Notes: a model not told the origin generated them from the sequence alone. 64,000 bases of DNA from Myxococcus guangdongensis (GCF_024198255.1 NZ_JAJVKW010000001.1:496001-560000); one strand, 5' to 3'; positions 15,214 through 23,547 are shown, counted from the first letter of the stretch. Made by a program: numbers and translations.

Positions 15214-16464
15214 CTACTCCAGGGTGAAGCTCCGCTTGCTCGCCTCGCGCTGCACCACCTGGCCGATGACGCCGTCCAGCGTGTCGTCGCCCTCCGTCGC
15301 CTGCGTCTTGCGCGCCTCCGCCAGGAACTGCTGGCGCTCCTTGCCGAGCTGCTGGATGCGCTGCTGCAACGCCTCGCGCTCCTTCTCCCGGGCCGTGAGC
15401 CACGCCTTGCGACCCTCGGCGTCCAGGTTGCGCATGGGCTCGGGCAACTCCTCGGCGGCGACGGCGCCCAGGTCCACCTTGTTCTTCTTCACCGCGTCCA
15501 CCAGGTCCCAGCTCTCGTTGGAGTAGTTCCCGGAGCTCTTCGCCATCGCCCGCGAGGCCATGTTCGACAGCGACACCCCGCGCGAGAGCTTGTCCTGCGT
15601 GGCCTGACGCTGCTGGCTCTCCTTGGCCTCCGCACCGCCGTACACCACGTAGGTGTTGTTCAGCTCGGCGCCCAGACGGGCAATCTCTTCATCCTGCGGA
15701 GCGGCGAGCTCGACGACCTTCAGGTTCTGGTCGATGTTCATGTAGCTGCCGTCGGCGCGCGTGGCCGCGTCCTTCCAGTGGTCCGCGATGCCCTGCTCGT
15801 AGTCACCGCAGTGGATGGTGTTCACCGTGATGCCCTTCTTGCGCGCGGCGGCCACCGCCTCGCGGTAGTCGACCGGGCCCTGGATGAAGGTCTCGTTGCC
15901 AGCGACGAAGATGAGCCGCATCGAGTCCTCCTTGGCGCTCCACTCGAGCTTCTGGGTGGCCTCCTGGATGACCTCGCCACCGTGCTCCGAGCCGCCGGAG
16001 GTCCGCAGGGCGAACAGCCGCTCGGAGAGGGCGTCCAGGTCCGAGGTGAAGGCCGTCACCTGGCGGATCTCATTCGCGCTGGAGCCCGGAGTGGTGTCGC
16101 CGTACGTGTAGAGGGCCAGCTCCAACCGGGGGGCCGCGCCGCCGCGCTTCGCCTTCGCGAAGCGGTTCACGATGTTCCACAGCTGCGTGCGCGCCTGGTC
16201 CAAGAGCCCATCCATGCTGCCGCTCGTGTCGAGCAGGAGCGCAATCTGGATGACCGGCGCCGTCTTCGAGTCCACGACCGGAGTCACGGTCGGCGCCACC
16301 GGCGGGGACGGAATCACCGCCACGGGCGCGGGCGGAGCGACGGGAGGCGCCACGACGACGGAGGCGGGGGTATCGCCGGGAGAAGGCTTGCCCAACAGGA
16401 GCGCGGAGACCGCGAGCGCCGCGGCCGAGCCGAGGATGATGGGGAGCTTGAGGGCCGGTTTCAT
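15214..16464 (-). CDS. Exported VWA-domain protein
   Basis: A 416-aa protein with an N-terminal hydrophobic signal or anchor (LPIILGSAAALAVSALLL), then a Pro/Val linker (about 30-65). A von Willebrand factor A domain follows, with the MIDAS motif DTSGSMD (Asp79, Ser81, Ser83) and later conserved Thr/Asp positions. The C-terminal 130 residues form a charged coiled coil (REKEREALQQRIQQLGKERQ). VWA domains bind metal and protein ligands. As the first gene of the operon with a two-component pair, it may be the sensory or target surface component. The start matches the signal peptide. Confidence 0.85.
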   Translation of the reverse strand: MKPALKLPIILGSAAALAVSALLLGKPSPGDTPASVVVAPPVAPPAPVAVIPSPPVAPTVTPVVDSKTAPVIQIALLLDTSGSMDGLLDQARTQLWNIVNRFAKAKRGGAAPRLELALYTYGDTTPGSSANEIRQVTAFTSDLDALSERLFALRTSGGSEHGGEVIQEATQKLEWSAKEDSMRLIFVAGNETFIQGPVDYREAVAAARKKGITVNTIHCGDYEQGIADHWKDAATRADGSYMNIDQNLKVVELAAPQDEEIARLGAELNNTYVVYGGAEAKESQQRQATQDKLSRGVSLSNMASRAMAKSSGNYSNESWDLVDAVKKNKVDLGAVAAEELPEPMRNLDAEGRKAWLTAREKEREALQQRIQQLGKERQQFLAEARKTQATEGDDTLDGVIGQVVQREASKRSFTLE

Positions 16465-16536
16465 CGTGTGTCCTTTCGTACCGCGGTGCCCTGGTGAGCA
16501 CGCTTGGGACAGTAACGAGTGAGCCCTCGTAAAAGG

Positions 16537-16555
16537 TGTAACCGCCCTGTAACCG
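16537..16555 (-). promoter_or_regulatory. Direct repeats for an OmpR-type regulator
   Basis: TGTAACCG occurs at 16537-16544 and again at 16548-16555, spaced 11 bp start to start. Read on the coding strand this is CGGTTACA repeated. The site lies about 75 bp upstream of the VWA start. Tandem repeats with one-helical-turn spacing are how OmpR/PhoB-type regulators bind, so the operon's own regulator is the likely ligand. Confidence 0.55.
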
Positions 16556-16564
16556 CGTGCCGCG

Positions 16565-17173
16565 CTACCCCGCGTCCCAGAGGAAACCCAGCTCCAGTTC
16601 GAGCGCCTCGAACGGCTCCGCGCGCACCTTGGCCAGCCCCTCGTGCTGGGCGATTTTCTGGTACCCCTGCCCCACCAGCCGCCAGACCTCCAGCGTCCGG
16701 ACCTTCGGATCGATGAGCCACAGGTGCTTCACACCCTCACGCCCATAGACGGGCTGCTTGGCGAAGCGGTCCAGCCGTGCGGTCGATGGAGAAAGCACCT
16801 CGCAGACCCAGTCCGGGACGATGGTGCAGCCGACCCCGTCTGGAATCCCCGGCATCCGCTCGCGCCGCCACCCTACGAGGTCCGGGACGAGGACGTTGCC
16901 GCCAGACAGATGGAGCTCCGGCTCGAACAGGATGAGCCAGCCACCGGGGCCTCCCCTGCCCTTGCCATAGGGAGCGCTCAACTCACCGTTCAGACGCGAC
17001 GTCGCCAACGAATGCCGCAGCGCCGGCCTGGGACTGGCATACAGCACGCCATCGATGAGCTCCCCGATGACCGTGTCGGGGAGCGCCTCCAGGTCCGCAT
17101 AGGTGGCCGGTTTCTTCTCCACGTTGCCCTCACTCCGATAAGCCCCGACGCCCAACCCCGATTCCATGGTCAT
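16565..17173 (-). CDS. Uma2-family (DUF820) putative endonuclease-fold protein
   Basis: A 202-aa protein of the Uma2 family, a PD-(D/E)XK-like fold often found in many copies per genome. The core motifs are visible: a conserved Glu-Leu-Ile-Asp-Gly near the start (GELIDGVLYA), PDLVGW, then WVCEVLSPSTARLDR and VKHLWLIDP. The catalytic-type Asp and Glu-X-Leu-Ser-Pro-Ser are present. Cellular function of the family is unsettled, and some members are linked to mobile DNA. I choose the ATG at 17173; ATGs 23 codons upstream and 2 codons downstream are possible because no start has a strong Shine-Dalgarno. Confidence 0.78.
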   Translation of the reverse strand: MTMESGLGVGAYRSEGNVEKKPATYADLEALPDTVIGELIDGVLYASPRPALRHSLATSRLNGELSAPYGKGRGGPGGWLILFEPELHLSGGNVLVPDLVGWRRERMPGIPDGVGCTIVPDWVCEVLSPSTARLDRFAKQPVYGREGVKHLWLIDPKVRTLEVWRLVGQGYQKIAQHEGLAKVRAEPFEALELELGFLWDAG

Positions 17174-17321
17174 GCTCACGAAGTAGCACGGGGGTCTGAC
17201 GTGTTGGGTCGTCCCTAGAGAAACCTCCTTCCAAGGTTGCATCGCCCAGGACTCGAGCGCAAGCCTCGCGCCGGGCCAGCCTCCCGCGCGAAGAACCCTG
17301 CATCCGCCATTCCCTCGCGTC

Positions 17322-17747
17322 TCAGGCGCTGCGCAGCATCAAGCGCTCCACCACGGAGCGGACCTCTCGCAGGCGGGACGGGTCCGTCACCGCGACGAAG
17401 ATGGTGTCGTCACCCGCCACCGTGCCGGCGAGCCCCGGCACCTCCGGCTCGCGGTCCAACGCCAGCGCCAGCACCGGCGCGTAGCCGGGGCTCGTCTTCA
17501 CCACGAGCAGGTTCGGCGGCGCCTCGACGATGCTCACGCGCGGACGCTCCGGCGTCGCCACCGGCTCCGTCAGGGACGCGCGTTGATAGCGCCCGCCCAC
17601 CTTCTGCACGCCCAGCTTCTTGAGCCGCCGCGACAGCGTGGACTGGCTCGGCGCCTGCCCCTCCGCCTCCAGCAGCTCCTGCAAGACGGCCTGATCGCTG
17701 ATCTCCCGCTCCGAGATGAGCCGAAGGATTTCGTCGTCCAGGTTCAT
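17322..17747 (-). CDS. argR: Arginine repressor ArgR
   Basis: A 141-aa repressor. The N-terminal winged helix has the family recognition helix SQSTLSRRLKKLG (about 34-46). The C-terminal arginine-binding and oligomerisation domain has GTVAGDDTIFVAVTD, close to the family GTIAGDDTI motif with its paired aspartates. With arginine bound, ArgR hexamers repress arginine biosynthesis genes. It is divergent from the argF'-argC operon, and the 183-bp space holds palindromes resembling ARG boxes. The start at 17747 gives the usual N-terminus; an ATG four codons upstream is also possible because GGAAGGA sits very close to the chosen one. Confidence 0.92.
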   Translation of the reverse strand: MNLDDEILRLISEREISDQAVLQELLEAEGQAPSQSTLSRRLKKLGVQKVGGRYQRASLTEPVATPERPRVSIVEAPPNLLVVKTSPGYAPVLALALDREPEVPGLAGTVAGDDTIFVAVTDPSRLREVRSVVERLMLRSA

Positions 17748-17768
17748 TCCTTCCACCATGCATGCACG

Positions 17769-17782
17769 TGAATTTCCATGCA
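17769..17782. promoter_or_regulatory. ARG-box-like site near argR
   Basis: TGAATTTCCATGCA resembles the ArgR half-site pair TGAAT...ATGCA of known ARG boxes. It lies about 20 bp upstream of argR, where it could mediate autorepression. Assigned by similarity only. Confidence 0.45.
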
Positions 17783-17817
17783 AGGAACCCGCATGGAAGA
17801 TTGCGGGAACAATACTC

Positions 17818-17845
17818 TTGCGCGCCGCGTCCTTCTGCATAATAT
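17818..17845 (+). promoter_or_regulatory. Sigma-70-like promoter of the arginine operon
   Basis: TTGCGC and TAATAT are separated by 16 bp, a good match to housekeeping -35 and -10 elements and rare in such GC-rich DNA. Transcription would start near 17852, about 80 bp before argF'. The palindromes that follow at 17865-17903 would lie just downstream of the start. Confidence 0.55.
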
Positions 17846-17864
17846 CCGCGCCCCATTCGCGGAA

Positions 17865-17903
17865 ATGCACGCATGAAGGTGCATACTCATCCACCTATGC
17901 ACC
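17865..17903 (+). promoter_or_regulatory. Overlapping operator palindromes before argF'
   Basis: Two inverted repeats overlap here. ATGCAC (17865-17870) pairs with GTGCAT (17879-17884) around 8 bp. GGTGCATA (17878-17885) pairs perfectly with TATGCACC (17896-17903) around 10 bp. The shared half-site suggests cooperative binding by ArgR just downstream of the promoter, or alternative RNA hairpins in the leader. Confidence 0.55.
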
Positions 17904-17930
17904 GGTCCAGGCCGGGGAGCGCACAGGCCC

Positions 17931-18941
17931 ATGAAGCACGTCACCCACATCAAGGATCTCGGCCCCGCGGGTGTGGAGGCCGTCCTCTCGCAGGCGGAGG
18001 CTTGGAAGAAGAAGGCCCCCGGCGCGCTCTTCCCGGGGAGCATCCTGGGCATGGTGTTCTTCAACCCGTCCTTGCGCACGCGCACCTCGTTCGAGGCGGT
18101 GATGCTGCGCGGTGGCGGCAACGCCATCATCCTGGACGTGGGCGCGGGCGTGTGGAAGCTCGAGCACCGCGAGGGCGCGGTGATGAACCTGGACCGCGCC
18201 GAGCACCTCAAGGAGGCCGCGCCCGTCCTGTCGCGCTTCGTGGACATGCTGGGCGTGCGCACCTTCTCGCAGGGCGGCGGTGACGAGGAGGACGAGGTCG
18301 ACCCCATCATCAACGCCTTCCGCAAGTGGGCCACCGTCCCCGTGGTCAGCATGGAGTCCGCGCGCGAGCACCCCTGCCAGGGCCTGGCGGACGTGCTCAC
18401 CCTGCGCGAGACGTTCGGCTCCACCCAGAAGCTGCCGGTGACGCTGACGTGGGCGCCCCACATCAAGCCCCTGCCCAAGGCGGTGCCCAACTCGTTCCTG
18501 CTCAGCGCGGCCGCGGCCGGCTGCGAGGTGCGCGTGGCCCACCCACCCGGCTTCGAGCTGCACCCGGCCGTGCGCGCGGAGGCGGAGGCGTACGCCAAGG
18601 CCACCGGCGGCAGCATCACCTACACCCACGAGCAGGACGAGGCGCTCGCCGGCAGCCGCGCCGTCTACGCCAAGTCCTGGGGCCCGACGGCCGCGGCGGC
18701 CTTCTCGCCCAACGACGTCACGGCGCTGCTCGCGTCGTACTCCGGATGGATGCCCACGCTGCGCACCATGTCGCGCGCCGCCAAGGACGCCGCCTTCCTG
18801 CACTGCCTCCCCGTGCGTCGCAACGTGGAGGTCGCCGACGAGGTCCTGGACCACCCCAGCAGCCGCGTGGTGGACGAGGCGGGCAACCGCTACCACGTCC
18901 AGCGCGCCCTCCTGCACTGGATGCGCTCGCAGTCCCTCTGA
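17931..18941 (+). CDS. argF': N-acylornithine carbamoyltransferase, N-succinylornithine (SOTCase)-like
   Basis: A 336-aa transcarbamylase. The carbamoyl-phosphate site is NPSLRTRTSF (Ser47, Arg49, Thr50, Arg51) with HPCQ later. The end motif HCLPVRRN marks the acylornithine branch, since ornithine enzymes have a shorter HCLP motif. Residue 90, just before EHLKEA, is Ala. In characterised enzymes Glu at this place (Glu92, Xanthomonas) favours N-acetylornithine, while Pro90 (Bacteroides fragilis), or Pro, Ser, Val or Ala by mutation, favours N-succinylornithine. LDVGAGVWKLE and WAPHIKPLPKAVPNSF also follow the Bacteroides enzyme. Product: N-acylcitrulline, cytoplasmic. First gene of the arginine operon. 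Confidence 0.88.
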   Translation: MKHVTHIKDLGPAGVEAVLSQAEAWKKKAPGALFPGSILGMVFFNPSLRTRTSFEAVMLRGGGNAIILDVGAGVWKLEHREGAVMNLDRAEHLKEAAPVLSRFVDMLGVRTFSQGGGDEEDEVDPIINAFRKWATVPVVSMESAREHPCQGLADVLTLRETFGSTQKLPVTLTWAPHIKPLPKAVPNSFLLSAAAAGCEVRVAHPPGFELHPAVRAEAEAYAKATGGSITYTHEQDEALAGSRAVYAKSWGPTAAAAFSPNDVTALLASYSGWMPTLRTMSRAAKDAAFLHCLPVRRNVEVADEVLDHPSSRVVDEAGNRYHVQRALLHWMRSQSL

Positions 18942-18995
18942 ACCGAGGCGCCCTTCCAGGCGCGCCCGTCACCCTTCTTCCTTTCGAGGTCTCCC

Positions 18996-19925
18996 GTGCC
19001 CCTGTCGCCCGACCCGTACTCCGCGCTTCGCAACGCCGCGCGCTATGTGCAGCAGTTCCGTCGCAAGACGTTCGTCGTGAAGCTCGGCGGCGCCATGCTG
19101 AGCGACCCGCGCCTGCGCCGCTCCGCGTGCGAGCAGATCGCCCTCTTGTGGACCTTCTCCATCCGCCCCGTCGTCGTGCACGGCGGCGGTCCGGAGCTGG
19201 ACACGCTGTGTGACGCCCTCCACCTGCCGGTGGAGAAGGTGGCGGGCCGCCGCGTCACGTCCGCGCCCGTGCTGGACGCGGCGAAGATGGTGCTCGCCGG
19301 CAAGCTGCACACGGACCTGCTCGCGGACCTGCAGGCGGCGGGCGTGCCCGCGGTGGGCCTGAGCGGCGTGGACGCGGGCCTCATCAAGGCGCGCAAGCGT
19401 CCCCCCGTCATGGTGACGGAGCCGGGCGCCACCGAGGGCCGGCTGGTGGACTACGGGCTGGTGGGCGACATCGAGGCGGTGGACACGCGCGTCGTCGAGC
19501 ACCTGCGCTCGGCCGACTACGTGCCCGTCATCGCGCCCCTCTCCGGCGGCGTGGACGGCGCCGTGTACAACACCAACGCGGACACCGTGGCGGCGGCGCT
19601 GTCGGTGGCCCTGTCGGCGGAGAAGCTCTTCTTCCTGGTCCAGGTGCCGGGCCTGCTCAAGGACCTGAACGACCCGACGTCGCTGGTGACGCTGGCGAAC
19701 CTGACGGACCTGGCGACCATGGAGAACACGGGCGCCATCTCCGGCGGCATGCGGCCCAAGGCGCACGCCATCCGCCACGCGCTCGTGGGCGGGGTGGGCA
19801 GCGTGCACCTGGTCAGCGGCGTCGCGCCCAACGCGCTGCTCGAGGAGGTCTTCACCAACGAGGGCAGCGGCACCATGGTCGTCCGCGAGAAGGCGCCCAA
19901 GACGGCCGCCGGGAACGCGGGATGA
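18996..19925 (+). CDS. argB: N-acylglutamate kinase ArgB
   Basis: A 309-aa amino-acid kinase that phosphorylates N-acetyl- (or N-succinyl-) glutamate. Motifs: VVKLGGAML with catalytic Lys29, VVVHGGGPELD, the acylglutamate-binding stretch AGRRVT, and the nucleotide-side YNTNADTVAAAL. The C-terminal GGMRPKAHA contains the conserved Lys of the active site. GTG start at 18996. The stop overlaps the next start as ATGA, so translation is coupled to the deacylase. In an operon with a SOTCase-like enzyme, the true substrate may be the succinyl form; the sequence alone does not decide this. Confidence 0.9.
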   Translation: MPLSPDPYSALRNAARYVQQFRRKTFVVKLGGAMLSDPRLRRSACEQIALLWTFSIRPVVVHGGGPELDTLCDALHLPVEKVAGRRVTSAPVLDAAKMVLAGKLHTDLLADLQAAGVPAVGLSGVDAGLIKARKRPPVMVTEPGATEGRLVDYGLVGDIEAVDTRVVEHLRSADYVPVIAPLSGGVDGAVYNTNADTVAAALSVALSAEKLFFLVQVPGLLKDLNDPTSLVTLANLTDLATMENTGAISGGMRPKAHAIRHALVGGVGSVHLVSGVAPNALLEEVFTNEGSGTMVVREKAPKTAAGNAG

Positions 19926-20983
19926 AGCCGGCGGAGCTGCTCCAGGCGCTGGTGGCCATCCCCAGCGTGTCGGGTGACGAGCGTCTCATCGCGGACACGG
20001 TGTCCGGGTGGGCGGAGGGCTGGGGTGCGCGCGTCCAGCGCAAGGGCCACAACGTGTGGTTCTCCGTGGGCAGCGGCCCCCGACGCCTGCTCGTCAACTC
20101 GCACCTGGACACGGTCAAGCCGTGTGCCGGGTGGACGTACGCGCCCCACGCGCCCGAGTGGCGCGAGGACCGCCTGTACGGCCTGGGCAGCAACGACGCC
20201 AAGGGGTGCGTGACGGGGATGCTCGTCGCGGCCCGCACCCTGCTCGCCGAAGGCGCGCCCCAGGGCGCCGAAGTCGTCTTCGCCTTCACCGCCGAAGAGG
20301 AGACCGGAGGCCAGGGCCTGGGCACGCTCCTGCCCGAGCTGGGGCCGCTCGACGCCGCGGTGGTGGGCGAGCCGACCAGCCTCAAGCCCTGCACCGCGCA
20401 GCGAGGCATGCTGCTCCTGCGCTGCACCGCGCACGGCAAGAGCGCGCACGTGGCGCACGCGCACAAGGCGCAGGCGGTCAACGCCATCCACATGGCGGCC
20501 GGGGACATCTCCAAGCTCGCGGAGCTGCGCTTCCCGTCGCATCCGCTGCTGGGTGAGGCGCGGGCGCAGGTGACGCAGATCTCCGGGGGCCTGGCGCGCA
20601 ACCAGGTGCCCGACGCGTGCGAGTTCTTCGTGGACCTGCGCACCACGCCGAGCATGGACCACGCGCAGGTGGCGAAGGAGCTGGGCGAGGCGCTCCAGAG
20701 CGAGGTGAAGGTGCACTCGGCGCGCTACCTGCCGAAGGCGACGGCGGACCATCAGCCCATCGTCCGCGCGGCGATCGCGGCGTCGGGCGAGGCACCGGTG
20801 GGCTCCAGCACCACGTCGGACTGGGCCTTCCTGGGCGAACTGCCCGCGGTGAAGGTGGGCCCGGGCGACACGCTGCGAAGCCACCTGGCGGACGAGTACA
20901 TCACCCGGGCGGAGCTGGAAGCCGGCGCCGCCTTCTACACGCGCCTTCTGCGCGGCTACTTCGAGGAGGTGGCCCGTGGCTGA
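19922..20983 (+). CDS. argE': M20 family N-acylcitrulline (or acylornithine) deacylase
   Basis: A 353-aa M20 metallohydrolase. Metal ligands and catalytic residues are seen: NSHLDTV (His61, Asp63), GLGSNDAKG (Asp92), TAEEETGG (catalytic Glu125, Glu126) and GEPTS (Glu150). NSHLDTVKP with GSNDA is the form I associate with Bacteroidota ArgE-type enzymes. After a SOTCase/AOTCase step the expected reaction is removal of the acyl group from N-acylcitrulline, giving citrulline for ArgG. It overlaps argB by four bases and argH by eight. Cytoplasmic, with no signal peptide. Confidence 0.88.
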   Translation: MKPAELLQALVAIPSVSGDERLIADTVSGWAEGWGARVQRKGHNVWFSVGSGPRRLLVNSHLDTVKPCAGWTYAPHAPEWREDRLYGLGSNDAKGCVTGMLVAARTLLAEGAPQGAEVVFAFTAEEETGGQGLGTLLPELGPLDAAVVGEPTSLKPCTAQRGMLLLRCTAHGKSAHVAHAHKAQAVNAIHMAAGDISKLAELRFPSHPLLGEARAQVTQISGGLARNQVPDACEFFVDLRTTPSMDHAQVAKELGEALQSEVKVHSARYLPKATADHQPIVRAAIAASGEAPVGSSTTSDWAFLGELPAVKVGPGDTLRSHLADEYITRAELEAGAAFYTRLLRGYFEEVARG

Positions 20984-22325
20984 AACCCTGTGGGGCAAGG
21001 GCGCCGCGCTCGACGCGGTCATCCATCGTTTCACCGTGGGCGACGACCCGGTCGTCGACCTGTCGCTCGCGCCGCACGACGCGCTGGGCAGCGCCGCGCA
21101 CGCGCGCATGCTGGGCAAGGTGGGGCTCCTGAAGGCCGAGGAGTCCCGCGCGCTCGTGCGCGCGCTCAAGACGCTGCACGACGAGGCCCGCGCGGGCCAG
21201 TTCACCATCCGCCCCGAGCAGGAGGACGGCCACACCGCGCTGGAGGCGGCGCTCGTGGAGCGCGTGGGCGAGCCGGGCAAGCGCATCCACCTGGCGCGCT
21301 CGCGCAACGACCAGGTGCTGCTCGCGGTGCGCCTGTTCCTGCGCGAGGAGGTGCTCGCGCTCGGCGCGGGCGCGGTGAAGCTCGCCGAGACCTTCCTCGA
21401 CTTCGCCCAGACGCATCAGCACGTCGCCCTGCCGGGCTACACGCACCTGCGCCGCGCCATGCCCTCCACCTTCGGCATGTGGGCCATGGCCTTCGCGGAA
21501 GGGCTGCTCGAGGAGCTGGAGGCGCTGCGCGGCGTGTGGGGCCGGTTGGACCGGTGTCCGCTCGGCGCGGCCGCGGGCTTCGGCGTGCCGCTGCCCATCG
21601 ACCGTGAATACGTCGCGTCGCTGCTCGGTTTCAGTCGCGTGCAGAGAAGTCCCATCGATGCGCAGAACGGCCGCGGTCGCCACGAGACCGCGGTGCTGAC
21701 ATGGGCCTGCAGCGTGGCGGGCACGCTGGAGAAGTGGCTGTGGGACGTGCAGCTCTACAGCACGGACGAGTTCGGCTTCCTGGGCCTCCCGGACGCCTTC
21801 ACCACCGGCTCGTCCATCATGCCGCAGAAGAAGAACCCGGACGTGGTGGAGCTGGCGCGCGGACGGTGCCGCGAGCTGCGGGGCCTGCTGCACCAGGTGG
21901 AGGCCGTGGCGAGCGGACTGCCGTCCAGCTACCACCGTGACTTCCAGCTGCTCAAGCGCCCCACCCTGGCGGCGCTGTCCTCCAGCCGCTCGCTCTTGGA
22001 TGTGCTGTCCCGGCTGGTGCCGGTGCTCCAGGTCAAGGCGGACGCGGCGCTGGCCGCCTGTGACGACACGCTCTATGCGGCCCACCATGCGTACACGCTG
22101 GTGGCCGGTGGACAGGCCTTCCGCGACGCGTACCGGCAGGTGGGCCGGGAGCTGGCGGACGGCACGTTCCATCCGGACCGCGAGGCCTTGACGGCCACCC
22201 ACCTGGGTGGCGCCGGCAACCTGGGACTGGCCCAGGCCCGAGAGGAGCTGGGCGCCCAGCGCGCCTGGCTCGACGACACCCACCGCGCCCTGGCCACGGC
22301 GGCCGAGCGCGTCTGGGATGTGTGA
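20976..22325 (+). CDS. argH: Argininosuccinate lyase ArgH
   Basis: A 449-aa fumarase/aspartase-superfamily enzyme that splits argininosuccinate into arginine and fumarate. The superfamily signature GSSIMPQKKNPD is at about residues 279-290. HLARSRNDQVLLAVRLFLRE and PGYTHLRRAMP follow the ArgH pattern, including catalytic His and Ser regions. The GTG start at 20976 lies within the end of argE', giving an eight-base overlap. The gene is followed 27 bp later by argG, with AGGAG before its ATG. Confidence 0.95.
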   Translation: MAETLWGKGAALDAVIHRFTVGDDPVVDLSLAPHDALGSAAHARMLGKVGLLKAEESRALVRALKTLHDEARAGQFTIRPEQEDGHTALEAALVERVGEPGKRIHLARSRNDQVLLAVRLFLREEVLALGAGAVKLAETFLDFAQTHQHVALPGYTHLRRAMPSTFGMWAMAFAEGLLEELEALRGVWGRLDRCPLGAAAGFGVPLPIDREYVASLLGFSRVQRSPIDAQNGRGRHETAVLTWACSVAGTLEKWLWDVQLYSTDEFGFLGLPDAFTTGSSIMPQKKNPDVVELARGRCRELRGLLHQVEAVASGLPSSYHRDFQLLKRPTLAALSSSRSLLDVLSRLVPVLQVKADAALAACDDTLYAAHHAYTLVAGGQAFRDAYRQVGRELADGTFHPDREALTATHLGGAGNLGLAQAREELGAQRAWLDDTHRALATAAERVWDV

Positions 22326-22352
22326 CGACGATTCCCCGCGAGGAGTGATGAC

Positions 22353-23546
22353 ATGAGCAAGAAGAACGTGGTGCTGGCCTTCTCCGGCGGACTCGATACC
22401 GCTTTCTGCACGGTGTACCTGCGCGAGCAGGGCTACGACGTGACCACCGTCACGGTGGACACGGGCGGCTTCCCGCCCGAGCAGCTGGCGAACATCGCGG
22501 CCCTGTCGGCGAAGCTGGGCGCCGTGGAGCACATCAAGGTGGACGCGCGCGGCACCCTCTTCGAGGGCTACCTGCGCTACCTCATCGCCGGCAACGTGCT
22601 GCGCGGCCAGCTCTACCCCCTGAGCGTCTCCGCCGAGCGCGCCTGCCAGGCCGTGGAGGTGGTGCGCGTGGCGCGCGAGAAGGGCGTGCAGTCGCTCGCG
22701 CACGGCAGCACCGGCGCCGGCAATGACCAGGTGCGCTTCGACGTGGCGTTCCGCTCGCTGGCGGGAGACCTCGAGCTGCTCACCCCCATCCGCACGCTGG
22801 GCCTGAGCCGTCAGCAGGAGCTGTCGTTCCTGGCCGAGCGCGGCATCCACATGCCGCCGAAGCTGGGCTCGTACTCGGTCAACGAGGGCATGTGGGGCAC
22901 GTCCGTGGGCGGCAGCGAGACGCTCAACTCGTGGAGCGCGCTGCCCGAGGCGGCGTTCCCCTCCGGCGAGATTCCCACCGACCTGAAGCCCCGCCCGCTG
23001 ACGGTGGGCTTCGACAAGGGCGTGCCCTCGTCGCTGGACGGCAAGGCGCTGGGCCCGGTGGAGCTGGTCGAGGCGCTCAACGTGCTGGGCCGTCAGTACG
23101 GCATCGGCCGCGGCGTGCACCTGGGTGACACCATCCTGGGCATCAAGGGCCGCGTGGGCTTCGAGGCGCCCGCGGCGCACCTGCTCATCACCTCGCACCG
23201 CGAGCTGGAGAAGCTGGTGCTGTCGGGCAAGCAGCTCTTCTGGAAGGAGACGGTGGGCAACCTGTACGGCTCACTGCTCCACGAGGGTCACTTCTTCGAC
23301 CCGCTCGTGAAGGACCTGGAGGCGTTCCTCACGTCCTCGCAGGAGCGGGTGACGGGCGAGGTGCGGCTGGTGCTGCACCCGCGCACGCTGGTGGTGGAGG
23401 GCGTGCGCTCGCCGTACTCGCTGATGGACGCGAAGGTGGCGACGTACGGAGAGGCGAACGTGTTGTGGACGGGCTCGGAGGCCGCTGGCTTCGCCAAGCT
23501 GTACGGCGTGGCGCAGATGCTCTCGCACAAGGCGAAGGGAGGCTGA
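22353..23546 (+). CDS. argG: Argininosuccinate synthase ArgG
   Basis: A 397-aa enzyme that joins citrulline and aspartate with ATP to argininosuccinate. The N-type ATP pyrophosphatase loop AFSGGLDT is at residues 9-16. The later segments AHGSTGAGNDQVRF and TVGFDKGVP are typical of the citrulline/aspartate sites. It belongs to the shorter ArgG branch with ASLDTxx-type variation (GGLDTAFC). AGGAG precedes the ATG. One base separates its stop from the next gene, so gene X at 23548 is very probably co-translated. Confidence 0.94.
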   Translation: MSKKNVVLAFSGGLDTAFCTVYLREQGYDVTTVTVDTGGFPPEQLANIAALSAKLGAVEHIKVDARGTLFEGYLRYLIAGNVLRGQLYPLSVSAERACQAVEVVRVAREKGVQSLAHGSTGAGNDQVRFDVAFRSLAGDLELLTPIRTLGLSRQQELSFLAERGIHMPPKLGSYSVNEGMWGTSVGGSETLNSWSALPEAAFPSGEIPTDLKPRPLTVGFDKGVPSSLDGKALGPVELVEALNVLGRQYGIGRGVHLGDTILGIKGRVGFEAPAAHLLITSHRELEKLVLSGKQLFWKETVGNLYGSLLHEGHFFDPLVKDLEAFLTSSQERVTGEVRLVLHPRTLVVEGVRSPYSLMDAKVATYGEANVLWTGSEAAGFAKLYGVAQMLSHKAKGG

Positions 23547-23547
23547 C

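Noticed and set aside
17931-18941. Ordinary ornithine carbamoyltransferase
   Set aside because: The HCLPVRRN motif and the residue-90 region belong to the acylornithine branch, and the operon includes a deacylase after it.
20901-23198. 765-codon minus-strand open frame
   Set aside because: Antisense to argH and argG, whose motifs are intact on the plus strand.
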